Shown here piece by piece: positions 57,326 to 64,000 of a stretch of 64,000 nt of DNA (its first letter is position 1; each line of letters starts with the position of its first letter). Position numbers and translations under genes: made by a program. This DNA is from Commensalibacter melissae. GTDB lineage: Bacteria; Pseudomonadota; Alphaproteobacteria; Acetobacterales; Acetobacteraceae. The notes under the pieces are model-generated. The model saw only the letters and a program-made list of their open reading frames with translations, was not told the DNA's origin and did no database searches. The DNA lies in assembly GCF_003691365.1 (NCBI RefSeq), contig NZ_CP033087.1, forward strand, positions 1,770,001-1,834,000, in the 5' to 3' direction.

Positions 57326-57369
57326 ATTTGTTTTTCCTAATTAAATCTTATTATTTCTCAATATAGTTC

Positions 57370-60225
57370 TTATAAATTCAAGGCTTGTTTAACCAATTGT
57401 TCCTGACCTGCCTTATAAACAGACATCAACCCTGCTGCAGGACTTGCCTGAGCCGTACGCCCGGCATATTCAATTTTGATTGGACTCTTTTTAACTGTTT
57501 GCACAATCGCTTCAATCTTACCAGAAATAAACTGCCATGCCCCCATGTTCTGAGGTTCTTCCTGGCACCATACAAATTCCTGTGCCCCAGAATATGATTG
57601 TATCAATTTCTTAACAATATCGATTGGGAATGGATATAATTGTTCGACACGAACCAAAGCCACATCATTTTTCTTGGCTTCACGACGAGCTATCAACAAA
57701 TCGTAATAAACCTTACCTGAACAGAATACAACTCGTTTGACTTTTTGACGATTTACAGAGGCATCTATTTCATCAATAACTTGTAAAAATTCTGTTTTAT
57801 CCGCAAATTCTGCCAATGTTGATTGTGCAAGAGGATGTCTTAATAAAGATTTCGGGGACATGACAACCAACGGTTGACGATAATTCCGTTTCAACTGCCG
57901 ACGCAAGGCATGAAAATAGTTTGCGGGAGTTGTAAAATTACAAACCTGCATATTTTCCTCTGCACATAGCTGCAAGTAACGTTCAAGTCGGGCAGATGAA
58001 TGTTCAGCCCCTTGTCCTTCCTGGGCATGTGGCAATAAAAGCACCAACCCCGATTGCTGGAGCCATTTACTTTCAGCAGCCGAAACAAACTGGTCAATGA
58101 TAATCTGTGCGCCATTGGCAAAATCACCGAATTGCGCCTCCCACAAGACCAAGGCATTTGCATTTTCACAAGAATAACCGTATTCAAATCCCAGAACCGC
58201 AAATTCAGACAGCAATGAATTATAGATGTCCAATTTCGCTTGATCAGTGGCAATATGATTTAAAGGAATATAAGGTTGCTGCGTCTTCTGATCAAACAGC
58301 ATTGCATTACGATGACTGAATGTACCCCGTTGACAGTCTTCGCCGGAAAGACGAACCGGATGACCCTCCAATAAAAGGCTACCAAAGGCCAAGGCTTCAC
58401 CAGTCGCCCAGTCAAACCCTTTTCCTGTTTCAAACATTTTGGCCTTAGCTTCAAGTTGACGAACCAATTTCGGATGGCAATTAAACCCTGTTTGGTATGA
58501 GCTAATCGCTTTACCAATCCGCTTTAAATCATCAATTGAAACTGCAGTGGAAAAATCTTTACGATTTTTTCCACGCCATTGCATTTTTTTCCAGTCACCT
58601 TTTAACCATTCTGGAGTTCCAGGATGATAATTATCAGCCTCTTCATAGGATTTTTGTAAATAATTCTGGAAATCAGACCAATATTTTTCCGTTTCTACAG
58701 CAGAAATCACTCCTTCATCTTGTAATTTCGCTGCATAAAGCTGATAAATATCCTTATGTTTATGAACAGCCTGATACATGATTGGCTGGGTAAATGTCGG
58801 TTCATCCGTTTCATTATGTCCAAATCGACGATAACAGACAATATCAACAACGATATCCGTTGCAAAACGTTCTCTATAATCAACGGCAAGCCGCATGATT
58901 GAAACAACAGCCTCAGGATCATCCCCGTTGACATGAATGACGGGAGCTTTAGCAACTTTAGCGACATCCGTACAATAATATCCCGAATGTCCATATTCTG
59001 TAGATGTGGTAAATCCAATCTGGTTATTTGTAACAACGTGAATTGTCCCGTTTGTTTTATATCCGGGAAGTCTGGACATGGCAAAAGTTTCATAAACCAC
59101 ACCCTGTCCGGCAAAGGCAGCATCACCATGCATTAAAACAGCCAGATGTTTCTGACCATTAGCATCTTGCATGGCACGAACCCTTCCCTCTACAACAGGA
59201 TCAGCCGCCTCAAGATGGGACGGGTTAAATTCCAGGACAAGATCGACATCCTTTCCATTCATTTGAACCTGTTTTCGATATCCAAGATGGTATTTCACAT
59301 CTCCAACACCAGGAATATCGTCAGATTTATAAGATTTACCTGCAAATTCACTAAATAAGGCAGGAAAGGACTTGCCAACGATATTGGTTAAAACATTTAA
59401 ACGTCCACGATGTGCCATGCCCATCGCCACAGATTGAATATCATAATTTGCTACTGCATGTCGAATAAGGGTACGTAAGGCAGGAATAAGCGATTCCCCA
59501 CCATCCAATCCAAACCGCTTTACACCAACGTAACGTTTTTGACAAAAAGTTTCAAACCCTACAGCCTCTGCAAGTTCCTGTAAGATTGTTTTCTTATCAT
59601 CCGCATTCAGAACATGGTTTTTCTGACTTTCAACCTTTTCACGAAACCATTGCTGTTGTTCACTATTTTGCAGATATGTATATTCCCAGGCAATTGAACT
59701 GCAATAAATCCGCCTTAATACAGGAATGACTTCACCAAGAGTATGAATTTCACCTGGAAGGAAATTCTTAGCAACATCTCCCATAAAAACTGGGCGATCC
59801 AAATCCTCTTTTTTAAATCCATAAGTTTCAGGATTTAATTCCTTGCACTCTGTAGGCTTATGAATGGACAAGGGATCCAATACAGCATTAAAATGACCAA
59901 AGCTTCGATATGCATTTATAAGCTCTACGGCTCGCAGACTGTCATTCGCGGCCTGATAAAGTTGTTTGGCTGTTACTTTTCCCTCTTTCGTCAAGGCGGG
60001 CTTGTCATCGGGCTCCAATTCAATTTTTACAGGTTTGCGAGGGGCCCATGAAGGTCCCCTTACATCATCCATTACAACTGTCTTATCATCATTCATCGCA
60101 GAAAAAATCTGTGCAAATGACGGGTCAACACTATTAGCGTCCTGCCTCCACTTTGCATATAATTCCGCAAGATACGCAGCATTCGATCCACTGAATACAC
60201 TGGCAATTTGATCAGCAATCGCCAT
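57370..60225 (-). CDS. sucA: 2-oxoglutarate dehydrogenase E1 SucA
   Basis: 951-residue thiamine-diphosphate enzyme decarboxylating 2-oxoglutarate in the TCA cycle. SNAAYLAELY at the N-terminus, GMAHRGRLNVL, LMHGDAAFAGQGVVYE and NNQIGFTTS are classic E1o motifs; MSPKSLLRHPLA lies near the C-terminus. Strong ribosome site AGGGGAA. First gene of sucA-sucB-lpd, indicating a working oxidative TCA cycle. Confidence 0.96.
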   Translation of the reverse strand: MAIADQIASVFSGSNAAYLAELYAKWRQDANSVDPSFAQIFSAMNDDKTVVMDDVRGPSWAPRKPVKIELEPDDKPALTKEGKVTAKQLYQAANDSLRAVELINAYRSFGHFNAVLDPLSIHKPTECKELNPETYGFKKEDLDRPVFMGDVAKNFLPGEIHTLGEVIPVLRRIYCSSIAWEYTYLQNSEQQQWFREKVESQKNHVLNADDKKTILQELAEAVGFETFCQKRYVGVKRFGLDGGESLIPALRTLIRHAVANYDIQSVAMGMAHRGRLNVLTNIVGKSFPALFSEFAGKSYKSDDIPGVGDVKYHLGYRKQVQMNGKDVDLVLEFNPSHLEAADPVVEGRVRAMQDANGQKHLAVLMHGDAAFAGQGVVYETFAMSRLPGYKTNGTIHVVTNNQIGFTTSTEYGHSGYYCTDVAKVAKAPVIHVNGDDPEAVVSIMRLAVDYRERFATDIVVDIVCYRRFGHNETDEPTFTQPIMYQAVHKHKDIYQLYAAKLQDEGVISAVETEKYWSDFQNYLQKSYEEADNYHPGTPEWLKGDWKKMQWRGKNRKDFSTAVSIDDLKRIGKAISSYQTGFNCHPKLVRQLEAKAKMFETGKGFDWATGEALAFGSLLLEGHPVRLSGEDCQRGTFSHRNAMLFDQKTQQPYIPLNHIATDQAKLDIYNSLLSEFAVLGFEYGYSCENANALVLWEAQFGDFANGAQIIIDQFVSAAESKWLQQSGLVLLLPHAQEGQGAEHSSARLERYLQLCAEENMQVCNFTTPANYFHALRRQLKRNYRQPLVVMSPKSLLRHPLAQSTLAEFADKTEFLQVIDEIDASVNRQKVKRVVFCSGKVYYDLLIARREAKKNDVALVRVEQLYPFPIDIVKKLIQSYSGAQEFVWCQEEPQNMGAWQFISGKIEAIVQTVKKSPIKIEYAGRTAQASPAAGLMSVYKAGQEQLVKQALNL

Positions 60226-60359
60226 AATATTTCCCCTTAATTATTTCTACTAAAAACTCACTATTCAGAGTTTAATTTACCTATTAATATAACAAGTGCA
60301 CCTATAAGCCACTTCAATTTTTCTTTAACAAATGTCAGAGAACCTTTACTCTCGAATGC

Positions 60360-61463
60360 CTATTTTGTCCAATCTAGACTTTGCATTTCATACAAACGTG
60401 AAACAGTACGTTCAAAAAAAGCCGCCCTATTTTCCTCAGGATAAATATGCTCCCAATCCGTCTCCGCAGATGCATAAAGAATTGTATGCCGTTCGTACAA
60501 TACATCAATCAAAGTGGTAAACCGTTCAATTACATTCATATTTTCAGGGTTAAATATCGGTATGTTATCAATAATCAATACTTCATATTTTTGAGCCAAA
60601 ACCAAATAATCACCAGCTCCCAGTGCCGCATCACATAATTGTTCAAATTGAAACCGGGCCACCTTTCCTGCTGCGCAAGGTATAATAAATTGACGTCCCA
60701 TAACGGTTAAGATTGTCTTTTCGCCCTCTTTGCCACCTGATTCCTGTAGGAATACTTTATCTAGAACAGCATGGTTTTCCGGATTACAGCCGATCAACCA
60801 TTTGGTTTCAATTTCCTTGCGACCCAATCGATAGTCATGTACCGAACATAATTCAAGTTCAATCATATTTTGTGATAATAAAACAATAAACGGCTTGAAA
60901 GCATCAGCTCCCGGTCTGTTTTGAAATAAATCCCTGATGTGAACATTCGAAGTGGCAACAATAATAACTCCTAATTTAAAAAGATATTCAAACAGTCGTC
61001 CCAATATCATTGCATCAGCTATATCATTGACTTGAAATTCATCGAAACAAAGCAACCATGTCTTTTCGACAATTTCCTCAGCCAGTTTTGGAATGGGGTC
61101 TTCACCCTTTGGATACTGTATTTCCAACGCATGAAATTTCTTATGCACTTCCTGCATGAAAACATGAAAATGTGTTCTCATCTTTTTTTCAACAGGGGCC
61201 TGACTGTAAAATAAATCCATCAACATTGATTTACCTCTACCAACAGGCCCTACAAGATATATACCCTTGGGTTTTACAATGGGCTTTTTCCATAATTTTT
61301 TAAATGAATTCAAAAGCCCGCCAACGTTAGTCTGTTCTGGCACATAATCAGACAATTCAACACAAAGATGATCCAGTCGGTCTGCAATTTGTTCCTGTGC
61401 CTTGTCTGGTTTAAGCTCACCATTCTTTACTTTTTGTGCATACAACACATTTAAACGACTCAT
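60360..61463 (-). CDS. zapE: Cell division ATPase ZapE (AFG1-like)
   Basis: 367-residue P-loop ATPase of the AFG1/ZapE family. Walker A GPVGRGKSM at 72-80, Walker B LLCFDEFQV, RFTTLIDVLYE near the C-terminus. ZapE acts on the Z-ring in E. coli; mitochondrial AFG1 relates to protein turnover. It lies 134 bases upstream of sucA on the same strand. Confidence 0.92.
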   Translation of the reverse strand: MSRLNVLYAQKVKNGELKPDKAQEQIADRLDHLCVELSDYVPEQTNVGGLLNSFKKLWKKPIVKPKGIYLVGPVGRGKSMLMDLFYSQAPVEKKMRTHFHVFMQEVHKKFHALEIQYPKGEDPIPKLAEEIVEKTWLLCFDEFQVNDIADAMILGRLFEYLFKLGVIIVATSNVHIRDLFQNRPGADAFKPFIVLLSQNMIELELCSVHDYRLGRKEIETKWLIGCNPENHAVLDKVFLQESGGKEGEKTILTVMGRQFIIPCAAGKVARFQFEQLCDAALGAGDYLVLAQKYEVLIIDNIPIFNPENMNVIERFTTLIDVLYERHTILYASAETDWEHIYPEENRAAFFERTVSRLYEMQSLDWTK

Positions 61464-61679
61464 AAATAAAAAAAACCCTGATTAACAATTAGTATAAAGA
61501 CCTTTTAAATTATTTCTAAGAAGAACATAGCTTCTTTTTTTTACCTAATAATTTTCTTTATTTTCAAACAATTTTGATAAAATTTATTTACATAAATAAT
61601 AAAAGAGTTAAAATATTTGGCTGGTTTCTAAAGACTTCTTTAAAATTTATTAAACTTTATTATCTAAGGATTATATACT

Positions 61680-62702
61680 ATGGGATATCGCATAGCCGTT
61701 ATTGGAGCAACAGGGGCGGTAGGTAGAGAAATCTTGAAAATTCTGGCGGAACGTGATTTTCCAATTAAGGAAATTGTTGCCTTGGCTTCTCCACGTTCGG
61801 CAGGAAAAGAAATATCCTTTGGTGACAAAAGAATTCTAAAAGTCCAAAATCTTGAAACCTTTGATTTTAAAGGATGGGATATCGCTTTATCCTCTCCTGG
61901 CGCATCCATATCATCCGTCTATTCACCCAAAGCAGCCAAGGCAGGCTGTATCGTGATTGACAATACTTCCCATTTCCGTATGGAACCTGATGTTCCATTA
62001 GTGGTTCCAGAGGTTAATCCGGAAGATTTAAAGAAAATCAAGCGGAATATTGTTGCAAATCCAAACTGTTCAACCATTCAGATGGTTGTTGCCTTAAAAC
62101 CTTTGCACGACCTGTTCAAAATTAAAAGAATTGTTGTTTCGACATATCAAGCCACAGGCGGGGCAGGCAAAAAAGGAATGGACGAATTATATATCCAAAC
62201 CAAATCATCATTGGTTGGGGATTCCATTTCAATAAACAATTTTACCAAGCAAATTGCCTTTAACTGTATACCTCATATTGATAAATTCATGCCAGACGGA
62301 TCGACAAAAGAAGAATGGAAAATGAATGTGGAAACCAAAAAAATTCTTGATCCAGATATCAATGTTTTTGCAACCTGTGTTCGGGTTCCTGTTTTTATTG
62401 GACATGGCGAGGCAATTACCATTGAATGTGAACGCCCCGTTGATCTTGCCAAGGCACAAAAAGCCTTACGCAACGCTGAAGGTGTCATTCTATTCGATAA
62501 ACAGGAAGATGGCGGCTATATTACCCAGATTGAGGCGGCAGGAGAAGATGCCTCCTATGTTTCACGACTCCGTATCGATCCAACAGTTCCAAATGGCTTA
62601 GGACTATGGTGCGTTTCCGACAATTTACGTAAGGGCGCAGCATTGAATACAGTACAGATTGCCGAAAAATTAATAGAAATGAATCTAATTTCTAAACGGT
62701 AA
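61680..62702 (+). CDS. asd: Aspartate-semialdehyde dehydrogenase
   Basis: 340 residues. Converts aspartyl phosphate to semialdehyde for lysine, threonine, methionine and diaminopimelate. The dinucleotide loop IGATGAVGRE starts at residue 8, the nucleophile is Cys130 in NPNCSTIQM, and GHGEAITIE has the catalytic His. AAGGA lies nine bases before ATG. A 13-bp hairpin lies just after the stop. Confidence 0.95.
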   Translation: MGYRIAVIGATGAVGREILKILAERDFPIKEIVALASPRSAGKEISFGDKRILKVQNLETFDFKGWDIALSSPGASISSVYSPKAAKAGCIVIDNTSHFRMEPDVPLVVPEVNPEDLKKIKRNIVANPNCSTIQMVVALKPLHDLFKIKRIVVSTYQATGGAGKKGMDELYIQTKSSLVGDSISINNFTKQIAFNCIPHIDKFMPDGSTKEEWKMNVETKKILDPDINVFATCVRVPVFIGHGEAITIECERPVDLAKAQKALRNAEGVILFDKQEDGGYITQIEAAGEDASYVSRLRIDPTVPNGLGLWCVSDNLRKGAALNTVQIAEKLIEMNLISKR

Positions 62703-63053
62703 TTTTTAACCAACAGATCATAAAATTGATATGATTTGTTGGTATCGAAATTAAAAACATAAATAAATTAATGATTACCAATTTCACGTTTCTATAGCCA
62801 TTAATCCAATTTATACAAATTAATTTGATATTTATTTTATTATCCTGAAAATTGTTATTATCATATTCTTATTGTTACTTTAGAAATAAAACAAAAAACT
62901 GTTTAGTCATCAAATAACAAAGACCCCGAATACTTCATACACAATCAATTGAATGTCCAAAAATTGACTGGATCAATCTTTTAGTGGGGTATAAAGTGCA
63001 ATTAACTTAAATCGGTATCAGCCGTGTTATAAGGATTAATTAGGAAATCAAGA
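62703..63053 (+). other. 351-base gap between asd and sdhC
   Basis: No gene is seen. The gap holds the hairpin after asd, an AT-rich stretch, and near the end ACCCC (62923-62927) facing GGGGT (62986-62990), with TTGACT at 62964 and TATAAA at 62990 as possible but widely spaced promoter boxes. It probably carries the sdh promoter and leader. Confidence 0.5.
62709..62743. terminator. Hairpin downstream of asd
   Basis: ACCAACAGATCAT (62709-62721) pairs with ATGATTTGTTGGT (62731-62743) over 13 bp with one G-U, loop of 9. No clear T-run follows, so it is a likely 3'-end structure, not a certain intrinsic terminator. Confidence 0.45.
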
Positions 63054-63506
63054 ATGTCGGATATACGCAAAACTTTTTATGTAGGTTACAAAAGTGACGG
63101 ATCATATCGAAACCGACCAATGTCGCCCCATTTACAAGTTTACAAACCCATTTTATCAATGGTCTTGTCAATCAGTAACCGCATTACAGGCGGTGCACTT
63201 TCCGCAGGAAGTGCATTAATGGTTGCTTGGCTGGTTTCAGCCGCAAAAGGACCAAAATCTTTTCAAAAAACTCAAAAATTTACAGGAAGTTTTCTAGGAC
63301 AAATTATTTTATTTGGTTTTTCATCAGCATTCTTTCTCCATTTTATTGGCGGTATTCGTCATTTTATTTGGGATTTAAGTGGCAAACGTCTTGAAAAACC
63401 TGAAATTAATCAAGACAGTAAATCAGAGGTTATCGGTGTCGCTGCTTTAACTTTAGCTTTATGGACCATTATTCTTGGTAAAAAAATCAAAAAAAGAAAA
63501 AAATAG
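63054..63506 (+). CDS. sdhC: Succinate dehydrogenase cytochrome b556 subunit SdhC
   Basis: 150-residue membrane subunit with three helices. RPMSPHLQVYKPILSM and SISNRITGG form the ubiquinone-site start; HFIGGIRHFIWD carries the heme ligand His. It anchors the SdhAB part of complex II and passes electrons to ubiquinone. AGGA lies upstream of the ATG. SdhD follows after 64 bases. Confidence 0.92.
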   Translation: MSDIRKTFYVGYKSDGSYRNRPMSPHLQVYKPILSMVLSISNRITGGALSAGSALMVAWLVSAAKGPKSFQKTQKFTGSFLGQIILFGFSSAFFLHFIGGIRHFIWDLSGKRLEKPEINQDSKSEVIGVAALTLALWTIILGKKIKKRKK

Positions 63507-63570
63507 ACAACCTTCGTATTGATTAAAAAATATCAAAATAATTTTCTATAAACAATTAGGAGAAACTCCA

Positions 63571-63984
63571 ATGAATACCTCTGTAGAACGCCCCACCATT
63601 CTACGATCTTACCTTGGACGTATGCGTGGATTAGGGACAGGACACAATATTTTCGAACATTGGTGGACCGAACGCATAACCGCGGCAGGCAGTGCCCCTT
63701 TATCAATCTGGTTTATTATCCAAATGCTAAGATTGGGTGATGCAGATCATAAGGATGTTGTAAAATGGGCTGGAAAACCTACGAATACAATTTTATTACT
63801 CACACTTGTCTTGCTAACATTCCGTCATATGCAACTCGGCTTGGAAGTCATTACATCAGATTACGCACGTGAAAGAAAAAGATTGGCTCTTAATTACTGT
63901 ATTAAAGGTGGGGCCTTATTTTTAGGTATTCTATCCGTAATTTCTATATTAAAATTATTTTTTACTGCATCCGCCAGTAAATAA
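63571..63984 (+). CDS. sdhD: Succinate dehydrogenase membrane anchor SdhD
   Basis: 137-residue three-helix anchor of complex II. RSYLGRMRGLGTG, the WTERITAAGSAPLS segment and FRHMQLGLEVITSDYA (heme-ligand His, quinone-site Asp-Tyr) match SdhD. GGAG precedes the ATG. The operon very likely continues with sdhA past the window end. Confidence 0.92.
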   Translation: MNTSVERPTILRSYLGRMRGLGTGHNIFEHWWTERITAAGSAPLSIWFIIQMLRLGDADHKDVVKWAGKPTNTILLLTLVLLTFRHMQLGLEVITSDYARERKRLALNYCIKGGALFLGILSVISILKLFFTASASK

Positions 63985-64000
63985 TTCAGCATTTAAAGGA

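Noticed and set aside
61574-61602. TTGATA-17-TAATAA as an asd promoter
   Set aside because: The -10 matches only half of the consensus and such words are common in this AT-rich DNA.
1-64000. tRNA, rRNA, CRISPR arrays, insertion sequences, prophage
   Set aside because: Gaps between genes were read through and none of these was recognised; a covariance-model scan would be needed to exclude short RNAs.

Overview
This AT-rich window (well under 40% GC by eye) comes from an acetic acid bacterium (Acetobacteraceae). It combines a bacterial sphingolipid gene cluster, a full hopanoid operon hpnA-G, alphaproteobacterial gene orders (fabD-fabG-acpP-fabF-mltG; sucA-sucB-lpd) and the small alphaproteobacterial DUF3126 protein. 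The low GC and compact layout suggest an insect-associated Commensalibacter-like genome; the genus is an inference.

Layout. 1-4.9 kb: sphingoid-base genes (acyl-AMP ligase cut by the window edge, dedicated ACP, serine palmitoyltransferase), then on the other strand a Tam41-like nucleotidyltransferase and a lipid kinase. 5.1-12.1 kb: metallophosphoesterase, an LptF/LptG pair, a fatty acid hydroxylase, a MobA-like nucleotidyltransferase, a GINT1-N-like beta-propeller, a YgiN-like monooxygenase and an inositol-monophosphatase-family protein. This looks like a lipid headgroup and transport neighbourhood. 12.2-20.5 kb: SYLF lipoprotein-like protein, mltG and fatty acid synthesis genes, preceded by a methyltransferase, an orphan glycine-betaine-type binding protein and a diiron ferritin-like protein. 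20.6-22.7 kb: a lower-GC patch with an enoyl-CoA hydratase/isomerase and a frameshifted acyltransferase 3. 22.8-35.7 kb: housekeeping (bioB, copA/copZ, trpF, pyrF, lapA-like, secB, NUDIX, dicarboxylate symporter, folD, metF-like, M20 peptidase) with a repeat protein and a lytic transglycosylase. 35.8-47.1 kb: MFS transporter, LOG protein and the hopanoid island hpnG-shc-hpnE-hpnD-hpnC-hpnB-hpnA with hpnL divergent. 47.1-54.3 kb: tyrC-like, hybrid histidine kinase, pyk, SH3 protein, DUF2939, DUF3126 and an L,D-transpeptidase. 54.3-64 kb: sucA-sucB-lpd, zapE, asd and sdhC-sdhD (sdhAB presumably follow).

Main theme: the window concentrates outer-membrane lipid biology. Sphingolipids, hopanoids, an Lpt-type transporter pair, acyl modification and peptidoglycan remodelling sit together. 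The most interesting candidate for an undescribed system is the sphingolipid cluster. Its kinase plus Tam41-like enzyme suggest a CTP-dependent route to an activated ceramide, and the neighbouring LptFG pair, hydroxylase, nucleotidyltransferase and GINT1-like propeller could supply maturation and export. No tRNA, rRNA, CRISPR array, insertion sequence or prophage was recognised.
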